Origin: Eutrophovita brisbanensis
GTDB taxonomy: Bacteria; Pseudomonadota; Gammaproteobacteria; Burkholderiales; Eutrophovitaceae
Direction of reading: 5' to 3'
NCBI GenBank assembly: GCA_038147395.1
Contig: JAYQTM010000001.1
Coordinates: forward strand, 1,550,001 to 1,614,000
Length of the DNA stretch: 64,000 nt
Positions 1 through 8,623 of this stretch are shown piece by piece. Both the position numbers and the translations under genes were made by a program. A model generated the notes under the pieces. It searched no databases. It worked only from the letters and a program-made list of their open reading frames with translations, and was not told the DNA's origin. Every line of letters starts with the position of its first letter. Position 1 is the first letter of the stretch.

Positions 1-26
1 CCGGCTTTAGGCTCGATTCTTTTCAA
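1..26 (-). CDS. possible start of next riboflavin-operon gene (ribH?), partial
   Basis: After the ribBA stop, the minus strand has a GGAG motif about 8 bases before a TTG codon (26-24). From there an open frame begins L-K-R-I-E-P-K-A and runs off the window edge. In related genomes ribH (lumazine synthase) commonly follows ribBA, so this could be its first eight residues. That is inference from gene order; eight residues cannot identify a protein. Confidence 0.25.
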
Positions 27-79
27 CAGATACACTCCAACATAAATTTAAGGATTCCTTACACACTAAATCCTGGAAC

Positions 80-1177
80 CTAGCATTCGGCTATCTCTTC
101 ATAGCCAACAATCTCAAGGTCAAAGCCAGCCATACTCGGCATCTTGCGTGGTGCCGCCATTAATCTCATCCTGACAACGCCCAAGTCTTTTAAAATTTGC
201 GCTCCAATTCCATAATTACGCAGATCAAATTTGGGCGGCGACCTGTCAACCGCTTGCAAATGGTCAAGTAGGGCGTCGCCATCCTCGGTGCGGTGAAGTA
301 ATATCAGCACCCCCTTGCCAACCTCATTGATTCTTTGTAACGCATCGTCGAATCGCCAAGAATGAAGGGAGCTATTTTTATCCAACAAATCGGCAATTGA
401 AAAAGGTTCGTGAACACGAACCAAGACGTCATCCTCCGCGGATAGGGTTCCTTTCACTAGAGCCAAATGCACCTCTTTCGAGACGCGATCACGATAGCCA
501 ATTAAATCAAACTTTCCGCTACTTGTTTCGATCGGACGCTCCAGAACACGGTCGACTAACGATTCATTCTGACTGCGATACGCAATTAAGTCCGATATCG
601 TTCCGATTTTGATCCCATGTTGTTGACTAAATGCAATCAAATCCGGAAGCCGCGCCATCTCCCCATCATCTTTCAATATCTCGCAAATCACGGAAGAGGG
701 CTGTAATCCTGCCAGCCTGGCCAAATCGCACCCGGCTTCGGTGTGACCGGCACGCACCAGCACACCTCCATCCTCCGCTCTCAGGGGAAAGATGTGACCG
801 GGCTGCACGATATCAGTCTCCACCGCAGTCTCTGAGACAGCAGCTTTAATTGTTCGAGACCTGTCGGCAGCTGATATTCCCGTTGTGACTCCAGTAGCGG
901 CCTCGATTGACACCGTAAAGTTCGTCCCCATGCTCGATCGATTCGCGCTGACCATTGGCATTAAATTTAGCTGTCGACATTTCTCTGAGGTGAGTGTCAG
1001 ACAGATTAATCCCCGACCAAAACGAGCCATGAAGTTGATGATTTCGGGCGTGACATGCTCAGAGGCCACCACGAGGTCGCCCTCATTCTCCCGATCCTCT
1101 TCATCAACGAGGATCACCATTTTTCCATCTCTCAGATCCTCAACGATCTCGGATATCGCGCTAACCTCTGAACTCAT
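80..1177 (-). CDS. ribBA: 3,4-dihydroxy-2-butanone 4-phosphate synthase with degenerate GTP cyclohydrolase II domain
   Basis: The 365-residue protein has an intact N-terminal DHBP synthase domain (about 1-200), which turns ribulose 5-phosphate into the four-carbon precursor of lumazine. It carries the acidic loop VDEEDRENEGDL (24-35) and RAGHTEA (142-148). The C-terminal half keeps the GTP cyclohydrolase II fold, including VRVHEP at 253-258. It lacks the three zinc-binding cysteines and the RGIGL-type loop that follow in active enzymes. The second activity is therefore probably lost and a separate ribA is expected elsewhere. Its ATG overlaps the riboflavin synthase stop by four bases (ATGA), indicating translational coupling in a ribD-ribE-ribBA operon. 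The domain call is confident; loss of cyclohydrolase activity is inferred from missing ligands. Confidence 0.93.
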   Translation of the reverse strand: MSSEVSAISEIVEDLRDGKMVILVDEEDRENEGDLVVASEHVTPEIINFMARFGRGLICLTLTSEKCRQLNLMPMVSANRSSMGTNFTVSIEAATGVTTGISAADRSRTIKAAVSETAVETDIVQPGHIFPLRAEDGGVLVRAGHTEAGCDLARLAGLQPSSVICEILKDDGEMARLPDLIAFSQQHGIKIGTISDLIAYRSQNESLVDRVLERPIETSSGKFDLIGYRDRVSKEVHLALVKGTLSAEDDVLVRVHEPFSIADLLDKNSSLHSWRFDDALQRINEVGKGVLILLHRTEDGDALLDHLQAVDRSPPKFDLRNYGIGAQILKDLGVVRMRLMAAPRKMPSMAGFDLEIVGYEEIAEC

Positions 1178-1770
1178 TGCGTGCGTCTCTCACCGATTAT
1201 TTTCTCTACGTACCGCGCAATCATATCGATCTCAATATTCACAAAGTCTCCAACGGATAGCGATTTTAAATTAGTTACGCTAAGTGTATGGGGCACCAGA
1301 TTGATATTGATCTGATTCGATGACGCATGATTAATTGTCAAACTGACGCCGTTGAGTGTAACCGACCCTTTATTCACGCAATACTTCGCCAATCGATCGG
1401 GGCACTCGATTACCACTTGCCAATTATTATCAACAATCTCAATTTCTTTGACGATTGCAACACCATCGACATGACCGCTAACGAGATGTCCACCAATGAG
1501 TGTTTGTAGCGTCAGTGCTCGCTCGAGGTTAACAATCTGATCAATCTTAAATCCTGTCGTCACACTTAATGTTTCCGGAGAGACATCGAACTCAATTTCC
1601 CGCTCCCTGATCGTTGCCGCCGTCAAGCACACCCCATTCACGGCAATACTGTCTCCTTCCGAAATGGTCGAAGTCTCAAAATTCTGGCTCGAAATAATCA
1701 AACGCGCTGACTCCCCACCCAAAACATATGAGGACACTGCTCCAGTCGCTTCAATAATCCCAGTAAACAT
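1174..1770 (-). CDS. ribE: riboflavin synthase, alpha chain
   Basis: The 198-residue protein dismutates two molecules of 6,7-dimethyl-8-ribityllumazine to riboflavin, the last step of the pathway, normally as a cytoplasmic trimer. It begins MFTGIIEATG, the family signature. It has two tandem lumazine-binding barrels, with VNGVCLT near residue 44 and the matching LNGVSLT in the second half. Length is typical of the family (about 200). It lies two bases after the ribD stop and overlaps ribBA by four bases, so all three are probably translated from one mRNA. It is called ribC in E. coli nomenclature and ribE in many other genomes. Confidence 0.95.
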   Translation of the reverse strand: MFTGIIEATGAVSSYVLGGESARLIISSQNFETSTISEGDSIAVNGVCLTAATIREREIEFDVSPETLSVTTGFKIDQIVNLERALTLQTLIGGHLVSGHVDGVAIVKEIEIVDNNWQVVIECPDRLAKYCVNKGSVTLNGVSLTINHASSNQININLVPHTLSVTNLKSLSVGDFVNIEIDMIARYVEKIIGERRTQ

Positions 1771-1772
1771 GG

Positions 1773-2871
1773 CTAAAACCTTATTGTCACCCGTAAATCC
1801 TGACCAAATCTTCTGACATCGGTCACACGACGACTAGGCACTTGATCCATTGACCGAAGTTCGTCTATGAACAACATATCTCTTCCATCAGCGCCCATGA
1901 ATTTGGGGGCGTAATAAATCACTAACTCGTCAATCAATCCCACCGAGAACAATGCACTGTGTAAATTGACGCCAGCCTCGACCAAAATCTCGTTGTATTG
2001 CATGCTACCAAGTCTAATCGCCAACGCATTGAGGTCGACCTTACCATTATTGTCTGGCACCGAAATAATACTCACACCCTTTTCGGCAAACAAATCCCAC
2101 TTTGGCGATTTTTCCTGTGCTGTTGCGACAGTCACACCAGATCTTGCGAAAAGCTTGGAGGTGATCGGACTTCTCAATTGGCTGTCAACGATGATCACGT
2201 CGGGCTGTCGCTCTGTTTCTACATGCCTGACTGTCATCCTAGGATCATCGTCAACAATGGTCCCTACTCCAGTCAACACAGCGCACGATCGCGCCCTCAT
2301 TTTGTGTACGTCTTTTCTGGCAGCCTCTGAAGTAATCCATTGACTTGCCCCATTCTCCAGCGCTGTCTTACCGTCTAGACCAGCTGCAACCTTGACCCTG
2401 AACCAAGGTATGCCACGAACCATGCGTTTCACGAATCCGACATTCAATTCAGAGGCCTCCGCTGACATGAGGCCAACGTCAACTTGTATATCGTGTGCCC
2501 TCAATCTCTCAACACCGCGCCCACTAACGTCTGGATTTGGGTCAACCATACCAATAACGACCCTCTTGATTCCAGCGTCAATCAAAGCATCAACACAAGG
2601 CGGAGTTTTTCCATGATGCGCGCAAGGCTCCAACGTGACGTACGCCGTCCCGCCTTTCACGTCGCCACAGGATTGCTCAATTGCGTGGACCTCAGCATGT
2701 CGCTCTCCGGCCTTAAGCATGCCATCCTTCACCGATAATCATCTCGTCACGGGTGATGACACATCCAACGCGAGGGTTAGGAGTTGACGTATTCAGGCCT
2801 CCAGACGCTAGTCTCAGCGCCCGAGCCATAAACTCGTAATCTTTAGGCAAAAAGCCGCTGGTTACATCCAC
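1773..2871 (-). CDS. ribD: bifunctional riboflavin deaminase/reductase RibD, broken by a one-base frameshift
   Basis: RibD deaminates and then reduces the pyrimidine intermediate of riboflavin synthesis. The larger open part (2732 to 1773, 319 residues) has the deaminase zinc site HAEVHA...PCAHHGKTPPC and the C-terminal reductase, but lacks the N-terminus. The missing part lies upstream in another frame, from a GTG at 2871, four bases after the nrdR stop. It encodes DYEFMARALRLASGG, TPNPRVGCVI and GEGWHA, then hits TAA. Removing one T near 2713-2718 joins GEGWHA to KAGERHAEVHA and gives 365 residues, against about 367 in E. coli RibD. A sequencing error is more likely than loss of an otherwise perfect gene. 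Confidence 0.9.
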
Positions 2872-2874
2872 AGG

Positions 2875-3321
2875 CTACTGGACTTCCCTGAGTACATCTC
2901 GGAAATCATCAGCATCCTGAAAGTCGCGATAAACTGAGGCGAAACGAATGTAAGCGACTTTGTCAAGTTTTCTCAACTCAGACATAACAAGTTCACCAAT
3001 GCGTCTAGACTCAATTTCCCGCTCTCCCAGCGAGAGCACTGTTTGTGTCACACGGCTAATCGCATCCTCTACTAAGTTCGTTGGAACCGGTCTTCTGTGA
3101 AGCGCTCGGGCAAACCCAGTTCGCAATTTCGCCTCGTCAAATTCCTCACGACTGCCGTTGGATTTAATCAACTGGGGCATCCGTAACTCGACGAACTCAT
3201 AGGTCGTGAACCGCTTGTCACACGCCGCACATCGTCGTCTGCGCCGGATGCTGTCACCGAGCTCAGAGACTCGAGAGTCTACAACCTGCGTGTCATCATG
3301 CTTGCAAAATGGGCATCTCAT
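2875..3321 (-). CDS. nrdR: transcriptional repressor NrdR
   Basis: A 148-residue zinc-ribbon plus ATP-cone regulator that represses ribonucleotide reductase genes in response to (d)ATP. The N-terminus has the four-cysteine ribbon, CPFC at 3-6 and CAAC at 31-34, followed by a basic stretch RRRRR. The ATP-cone spans about 49-139 (starting RMPQLIKSNGSREEF). Length matches the family (about 150). It sits between glyA and ribD, the common proteobacterial order, and ribD starts four bases after its stop. I did not find a convincing NrdR box nearby. Confidence 0.96.
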   Translation of the reverse strand: MRCPFCKHDDTQVVDSRVSELGDSIRRRRRCAACDKRFTTYEFVELRMPQLIKSNGSREEFDEAKLRTGFARALHRRPVPTNLVEDAISRVTQTVLSLGEREIESRRIGELVMSELRKLDKVAYIRFASVYRDFQDADDFRDVLREVQ

Positions 3322-3345
3322 AAGTCAACTCTCGTTTAGTTAATG

Positions 3346-4593
3346 TTACGGCCCGTACACTGGAAATTTTTGGCACATTGCTTTGATGTTCGATCGAGTA
3401 ACGTCCCGAACCGCTGCGTCCTGCGGTTGATCCAGGACATCCGCGATGAGGTGGGCCAACTGCTCCGCCTCGTCAGTTCCAAAACCTCTGGTCGTGATTG
3501 CAGGCGAACCGATACGAATCCCACTGGTTACAAAGGGAGACTCGGGATCATCAGGAATCGCATTTTTGTTGACCGTGATATTCGCAAGCCCGAGAACTCG
3601 TTCCGCCTCTTTCCCCGTGATTTGCTTACCACGAAGATCGACGAGAAAGACATGACTCTGCGTGCCGCCAGAGACGATTCTTAAGCCCCTTGAAGTCAGC
3701 GTCTGCGCCATCACTGCCGCATTGAGTAGCACTGCTTTTTGATATGAAACGAACTCCGGAGTACTTGCCTCTTTGAAGGCTACGGCCTTCGCGGCAATCA
3801 CGTGCATCAGAGGGCCACCTTGATTACCCGGGAAAATTGATGAATTAACGGGCTTCTCGTGCTCAGCATTTGCAAGAATGAGACCGCCCCTTGGCCCTCT
3901 TAATGTTTTGTGGGTGGTGCTAGTGACAAAGTCTGCAACACCAACCGGACTAGGGTAGACGCCAGCTGCGATAAGTCCCGCGTAGTGCGCCATGTCCACC
4001 ATGAAGTATGCCCCAACCTCACGAGCAACATCAGCTATACGCTGCCAATCGATCACCAGCGAATATGCGGAGGCGCCCGCCACGATCATCTTCGGTTTAT
4101 GCTCATTCGCGAGCGATTCTAGACTTTGATAGTCAATCACCTCGTCCTTATCAAGTCCGTAACCAATAAAATCGTAAAATTTGCCGCTAAAGTTCACCGG
4201 TGAGCCGTGTGTAAGGTGCCCACCGTGAGCCAGCGACATACCAAGTACCTTATCCCCAGGCTTCAAGACTGACATGTACACACCAGCGTTTGCTTGACTG
4301 CCCGAGTGCGGCTGAACATTCACGATTTCCGCACCAAATAAGTCTTTCGCCCGTTTGATTGCCAGTTGTTCTACCTCATCCACATATTCACATCCGCCGT
4401 AATATCGTTTGCCTGGATATCCCTCCGCGTATTTATTCGTTAACACGGAGCCTTGGGCCTCGAGCACAGCCGAGCTGGTGTAATTCTCTGATGCAATCAG
4501 TTCGACGTGGTCTTCCTGGCGAACAGCCTCTTTGTTTATTGACTCCCAAAGCTCAGCATCAATTGATTTTATTGAGTGTTTCGCACTAAACAT
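3346..4593 (-). CDS. glyA: serine hydroxymethyltransferase
   Basis: This PLP enzyme interconverts serine and glycine while loading one-carbon units onto tetrahydrofolate. The 415-residue length is the family norm. The PLP-binding lysine is K229 in STTHKTLRGPRGG; ELIASENYTS (31-40) and the aspartate motif MVDMAHYAG (198-206) are also present. It is 24 bases upstream of nrdR on the same strand and divergent from cstA across a 145-base gap. The gene is intact, and the start fits the usual N-terminal extension of about 10 residues before the first helix. Confidence 0.97.
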   Translation of the reverse strand: MFSAKHSIKSIDAELWESINKEAVRQEDHVELIASENYTSSAVLEAQGSVLTNKYAEGYPGKRYYGGCEYVDEVEQLAIKRAKDLFGAEIVNVQPHSGSQANAGVYMSVLKPGDKVLGMSLAHGGHLTHGSPVNFSGKFYDFIGYGLDKDEVIDYQSLESLANEHKPKMIVAGASAYSLVIDWQRIADVAREVGAYFMVDMAHYAGLIAAGVYPSPVGVADFVTSTTHKTLRGPRGGLILANAEHEKPVNSSIFPGNQGGPLMHVIAAKAVAFKEASTPEFVSYQKAVLLNAAVMAQTLTSRGLRIVSGGTQSHVFLVDLRGKQITGKEAERVLGLANITVNKNAIPDDPESPFVTSGIRIGSPAITTRGFGTDEAEQLAHLIADVLDQPQDAAVRDVTRSNIKAMCQKFPVYGP

Positions 4594-4738
4594 AAAAACT
4601 CTAATTTGTCGCTATTAATTAAACGTCGATTTTATCATTGCGCGGCGCAGCATTCCTAAATCGTAATAATCTGTCACAATCGGCCGAGAAGTGTGAATAT
4701 CCATTGAATTAAACACGATCAATGTACAGGGGAGTGAA

Positions 4739-6823
4739 ATGCCTAAAACGCTTTTAAGCAAATTTGTGTGGCTATTAATCGCCATCATCGGAGCAAGTGC
4801 TATTGGCGGTATTGCGATAACACGCGGTGAGTCGATCAATGCGATATGGTTTGTAGTCGCAGCCGTCTGCACGTATCTGATTGGCTTCAGATTTTACAGC
4901 GCGTGGATATGCGCCAAGGTCCTCGTGCTTGACGAGACCCGAGCCACACCGGCTGAGCGACTGAGTAATGGTAGAGATTTTATCCCGACGAACAAATGGG
5001 TCGCCTTCGGCCATCACTTTGCGGCGATATCTGGCCCTGGACCCTTGATTGGCCCGACACTCGCGATGCAATTCGGCTACTTACCTGGGACCATTTGGAT
5101 TCTGGTCGGTGCGGTGCTTGGTGGATGTGTCCAAGACATGATTATTTTGTTTTGCTCCACCCGTCGCGATGGTCGCTCACTTGGTCAAATGGCAAGAGAT
5201 GAACTTGGCCCAATCGGCGGTTGGGCCGCTTTAGTAGGCACGATGATGATTATGGTCATCTTAATCGCAGTGCTCGGTCTTGTGATCGTACGCGCGATGG
5301 CGCACAGCCCTTGGGCGACCTCAACTGTTGTAGGGACTATCCCTGTCGCCATGCTCATCGGCCTTTACATGAAAGGCATCAGACCCGGTCGAGTTCTCGA
5401 GGGCTCTCTAATTGGTATCGCTTTGTTATTTGTATGTGTGATTGGAGGCGGTTGGATCGATTCAAACGAATCGTTACGTGGTCTATTCCAGTGGAGTAGC
5501 GAACAAACAGCGTGGTTTGTGATCCTCTACGGGTTCAGCGCCGCGGTTCTTCCAGTATGGCTCTTACTAGCTCCAAGGGATTATTTATCGACATTTCTGA
5601 AACTAGGGGTTGTTTTCATGCTCGCAGTATCGATCGTGATTCTGGCCCCAGAAGTGAAAATGCCGCACCTCACTCAGTTCGCTGAGAATGGTATGGGCCC
5701 GATCTTCAAGGGTGATTTGTTCCCGTTCGTATTTATCACCATTGCCTGTGGTGCGATATCTGGATTTCACTCTCTGGTCTCGTCAGGAACAACTCCAAAG
5801 CTACTCACGAATGAAAAAGAGATCCGCATGATTGGATATGGATCGATGGCTCTGGAGTCGTTTGTCGCCATCATGGCCGTTGTTGCAGCAACGGTTCTCG
5901 AGCCAGGAATTTTCTTTGCGATCAACAGTCCGGCTGGTGTTGTCGGAAGCGCTGCCGCCGATGCCGTGGCTACCATTTCATCGTGGGGCTTCCCTGTAAC
6001 AGTCGAACAAATGGAATCATTAGCCGCCGCCATGGGCGAAAGTACACTCTTTGCTCGGACTGGTGGCGCTCCATCACTCGCAGTTGGTATGGCAACCTTG
6101 TTCTCAGGTGCGTTTGGAGACACAGCACTCGCGATTTGGTATCACTTCGCCATTATGTTTGAGGTCCTGTTCATCCTAACAACGCTCGATGCAGGAACTC
6201 GAGTTGGGCGCTTTATGCTCCAAGACTTTGGCAAACACATTTGGAAGCCTTTCGGGAACGTCTCATCGTATCCGATGACCGTGTTAGCAAGTATCATCTT
6301 TGTGTCTGCTTGGGGATATTTCCTCTGGCAAGGCGTCAAAGACCCGCACGGCGGCATCAATATTCTCTGGCCGCTCTTTGGTATATCTAATCAACTGCTC
6401 GCTGGTATCGCGCTTTGTGTCGCGACCAGTGTCATCGTAAAAATGGGCAAGGTCCGATATGCTTGGGTCACTGGTCTTCCTCTGGCATGGCTTGCGTTCA
6501 TCTGCACATGGGCTGGGTGGGAAAAAGTCTTTAGTACAAACCCTGCGGTTGGGTTCTTATCCGGCGCCTCTCAAATGGCGGAGAAATTAGCTGCAGGAAC
6601 ACTCAGCCCTGAAATTGCAGCGGTAGCACCTCAGTTGATTTTTGCGAAACGCATAGATGCCGCTTTGGCCATATTATTCGTTATCATTTTCTGGGTTGTC
6701 ATTGCAGACATGTTGCGCATGAGCTTCAGATTTGTGAACGGAAAAAAAGTACTGCCACTTTCCGAGTCGCCCTATGTTCGCTCAAATTTAGACGCATCAA
6801 CAATTACTACCGGACTGCACTGA
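4739..6823 (+). CDS. cstA: carbon starvation protein CstA (peptide/pyruvate transporter)
   Basis: A 694-residue inner-membrane protein with many hydrophobic segments. It belongs to the CstA/BtsT family, which takes up pyruvate or peptides and is induced by carbon starvation in E. coli (CstA is 701 residues there). Family landmarks visible here include the early segment around GFRFYSAWICAKVL, GHHFAAISGPGPLIGP, and FHSLVSSGTTPK. The start has an excellent ribosome site, AGGGGAGTGAA, directly before ATG. It is followed 13 bases later by the small gene ybdD, the usual partner. The exact substrate cannot be told from sequence. Confidence 0.93.
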   Translation: MPKTLLSKFVWLLIAIIGASAIGGIAITRGESINAIWFVVAAVCTYLIGFRFYSAWICAKVLVLDETRATPAERLSNGRDFIPTNKWVAFGHHFAAISGPGPLIGPTLAMQFGYLPGTIWILVGAVLGGCVQDMIILFCSTRRDGRSLGQMARDELGPIGGWAALVGTMMIMVILIAVLGLVIVRAMAHSPWATSTVVGTIPVAMLIGLYMKGIRPGRVLEGSLIGIALLFVCVIGGGWIDSNESLRGLFQWSSEQTAWFVILYGFSAAVLPVWLLLAPRDYLSTFLKLGVVFMLAVSIVILAPEVKMPHLTQFAENGMGPIFKGDLFPFVFITIACGAISGFHSLVSSGTTPKLLTNEKEIRMIGYGSMALESFVAIMAVVAATVLEPGIFFAINSPAGVVGSAAADAVATISSWGFPVTVEQMESLAAAMGESTLFARTGGAPSLAVGMATLFSGAFGDTALAIWYHFAIMFEVLFILTTLDAGTRVGRFMLQDFGKHIWKPFGNVSSYPMTVLASIIFVSAWGYFLWQGVKDPHGGINILWPLFGISNQLLAGIALCVATSVIVKMGKVRYAWVTGLPLAWLAFICTWAGWEKVFSTNPAVGFLSGASQMAEKLAAGTLSPEIAAVAPQLIFAKRIDAALAILFVIIFWVVIADMLRMSFRFVNGKKVLPLSESPYVRSNLDASTITTGLH

Positions 6824-6836
6824 TGGGAGGGCTATC

Positions 6837-7013
6837 GTGAGATTTTTTAAAATTGTCTGGCAATACCTTCGATATGCCTCGGGAGATGACGCATATGACC
6901 GCTATTGCGCACATCACCTCAAAGCTCATCCAGACGCTGAGCCGCTTAGTCGAGCGGAGTATTTTAATCAAAGGCAACAGCAGAAGTGGAGCGGCGTCAC
7001 TCGTTGTTGTTAA
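6837..7013 (+). CDS. ybdD: YbdD/YjiX family small protein, CstA partner
   Basis: A GTG-started frame of 58 codons, shorter than usual gene-finding cutoffs. It encodes a protein rich in basic and aromatic residues with the family core YDRYCAHHLKAHPDAEPLSR...EYFNQRQ and the C-terminal double cysteine (TRCC) seen in E. coli YbdD, which ends ARCC. Family members are about 65 residues and are nearly always encoded just after cstA/btsT. They are thought to be needed for transporter function. A GGGAGGG Shine-Dalgarno sequence lies about 5 bases before GTG. The gene assignment rests on clear pattern similarity plus context. Confidence 0.88.
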   Translation: MRFFKIVWQYLRYASGDDAYDRYCAHHLKAHPDAEPLSRAEYFNQRQQQKWSGVTRCC

Positions 7014-7021
7014 CAAAATCA

Positions 7022-7061
7022 CTCAATCGTGTTCAACATGTTCCCGTTGAACACGATTGAG
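7022..7061. terminator. perfect 16-bp hairpin between convergent genes
   Basis: CTCAATCGTGTTCAAC (7022-7037) pairs perfectly with 7046-7061 across an 8-base loop. It lies between the convergent ybdD and acetyltransferase genes. The minus-strand transcript would be followed by TGATTTTGTT, a weak T-rich run, so the hairpin is best read as the terminator of the minus-strand gene. It may also slow plus-strand transcription. Confidence 0.65.
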
Positions 7062-7071
7062 CTGAAGTGAC

Positions 7072-7569
7072 TTACCAAATGTAGCGATATTTCAGGTAGT
7101 TGCCCCCATCAGGAGGTGTCCAGTAGGCCTCCTCAACACGCTTCCCACCGATGCTTTCATAAAATTTAATCGCCGGAGAGTTATTCGCCAGCACCCACAG
7201 AAAAACACGCTGCTCTGAGTGGTTCGACTCGCTGATATTTCTAACATGGCGAACCAATGCTGACCCACATCCCGAGCGTCGGGCATCTAGGGAGACATGA
7301 AGGTTGTCGATAAATGTGCCGAATTGATCATCGTCTCGAAAAAACACACAAACAAAACCAAGGATGGTCTCATTCGAGTGCGCACACAGGACCATCTGGT
7401 TAGGCTTGGGGTTTTTGAATCGATCTCGCCACAACGCCAAACGCTCTTGCTCCACCTCAAAATCCAGATAGTGATCCGACAAAATCCCTCGATACGCTTG
7501 CTGCCAACTCCTCGCGTGAAGTGTTGCCACTAGACCGCAATCCTCCATTGTCGCAACACGAATATGCAC
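7072..7569 (-). CDS. GNAT family N-acetyltransferase
   Basis: A single-domain GCN5-related acetyltransferase, which transfers acetyl from acetyl-CoA to an unknown amine. From the chosen start it reads HIRVATMEDCGLVATLHARSW, the typical beta1-alpha1 opening. The acetyl-CoA loop is SGCGSAL, and the late strand VLANNSPAIKFYESIGG carries the usual alpha4 signature. The frame can be extended upstream to 7620, but that would overlap the preceding gene by about 40 bases. GTG at 7569 lies 10 bases after that gene's stop, so I prefer it (165 residues). The substrate is not predictable. Confidence 0.82.
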   Translation of the reverse strand: MHIRVATMEDCGLVATLHARSWQQAYRGILSDHYLDFEVEQERLALWRDRFKNPKPNQMVLCAHSNETILGFVCVFFRDDDQFGTFIDNLHVSLDARRSGCGSALVRHVRNISESNHSEQRVFLWVLANNSPAIKFYESIGGKRVEEAYWTPPDGGNYLKYRYIW

Positions 7570-7579
7570 GATACGACTC

Positions 7580-8458
7580 TCAACGCGTGCCCGATTGAAG
7601 GGCCCTCTCATAAGCAGCAAAGTATGGTTCTAAAGAATCCTTTTTTTCTTCCATTGCTTTTTTAATCTCTCTCGTGATGTCCTCCATATAAGCAAAGACC
7701 GCCCCCATCATTGGAATCGCAAGCATCTTCCAATATTTAACGCCAGGACAATATTCACTATCGGGGGAGCACGCAATAAACGTATACGCTTCCTTCTCTC
7801 CAGCTTTCCATGTCACTTTGTCGTCCGGGACACGCTTTAACGCCTCTTTTTGCAACTCCTCTAACTCTTTTCGCGTCTCCTCCAGCCGATAATCCCATCG
7901 ATCAGTAAAAGTGTAGTAGAACAATGTGGTCTCACCTAAATACCATTCAATCAAACGCGCCTGGATCGCCCCACCCTCGGTCTTAAAATGCTCGGCGATG
8001 AATGAGGCTTGCTCACCCGTGAAGTTATTAGAAACGTACTCAGTCCAAATGTTGGTTAGCCACAGTCCTGAACTAAATCGATCACTCAGAATTTCATCAC
8101 CAACAACCAACAAATCATCCAAGGCGCTTTGATATTCAGGCCGATCTTCCCACCAGCCTTTGCCTAAACCACGCGCGCGTCCCCACCGCAACACGAACTG
8201 CTTCGCAGCTTTAACCACCTGCTGCCGAACCATCAACTCACCACCCTTGAGAATCAACGTGGGATCGTGGCTAGTGACTACATCGTCGACCGCACTCTTC
8301 TTTAGGAGCCTTTGCTCAACCTCATCATCGAGCTCGACGGACTCAGTTTGAGCAATTGAAACTTGCGCCGCCGTCAGGACGTAAGCGATGAGTCCGATAA
8401 CTAACATTTTGATCAAAGCGAATACCCCCATAGCGTTGTGCCACTTTCGGTTTTGCAA
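7580..8458 (-). CDS. exported protein of unknown function
   Basis: A 292-residue protein I do not recognise. Residues 12-37 form a hydrophobic signal peptide or anchor ending near VSIAQ, so the rest is probably periplasmic. The mature part is mostly helical and charged. It has a tryptophan-rich patch around RARGLGKGWW, a YYTFTDRWDYRLEETRKELEEL segment likely to be coiled, and only two cysteines, in ACSPDSEYCPG, which could pair. It directly precedes the acetyltransferase on the same strand and is divergent from the epoxide-hydrolase-like gene. No catalytic motif is evident. Confidence 0.75.
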   Translation of the reverse strand: MQNRKWHNAMGVFALIKMLVIGLIAYVLTAAQVSIAQTESVELDDEVEQRLLKKSAVDDVVTSHDPTLILKGGELMVRQQVVKAAKQFVLRWGRARGLGKGWWEDRPEYQSALDDLLVVGDEILSDRFSSGLWLTNIWTEYVSNNFTGEQASFIAEHFKTEGGAIQARLIEWYLGETTLFYYTFTDRWDYRLEETRKELEELQKEALKRVPDDKVTWKAGEKEAYTFIACSPDSEYCPGVKYWKMLAIPMMGAVFAYMEDITREIKKAMEEKKDSLEPYFAAYERALQSGTR

Positions 8459-8623
8459 ACGATGTGCACGATCATTTACACCGATATGTCTATTGGTTTA
8501 AAGGATAACTCAAATATGATGAGTCAATTTTTTATTGACCGATTCCGTAGACATTCATCGAGAAGAAAAAGAGAAGCAGTTTAAAATTAAGAGAATCTCT
8601 ACGAAAAAAGAAAGCAAATAAAA

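Noticed and set aside
2713..2718. Programmed +1 frameshifting in ribD
   Set aside because: The local sequence lacks a slippery CUU-UGA type site or a Shine-Dalgarno-like stimulator; a single-base error explains it better.
8515..8585. A 22-codon frame starting ATGATGAGTCAATT upstream of the hydrolase gene
   Set aside because: Too short and without family features; the region is AT-rich and such frames arise by chance.
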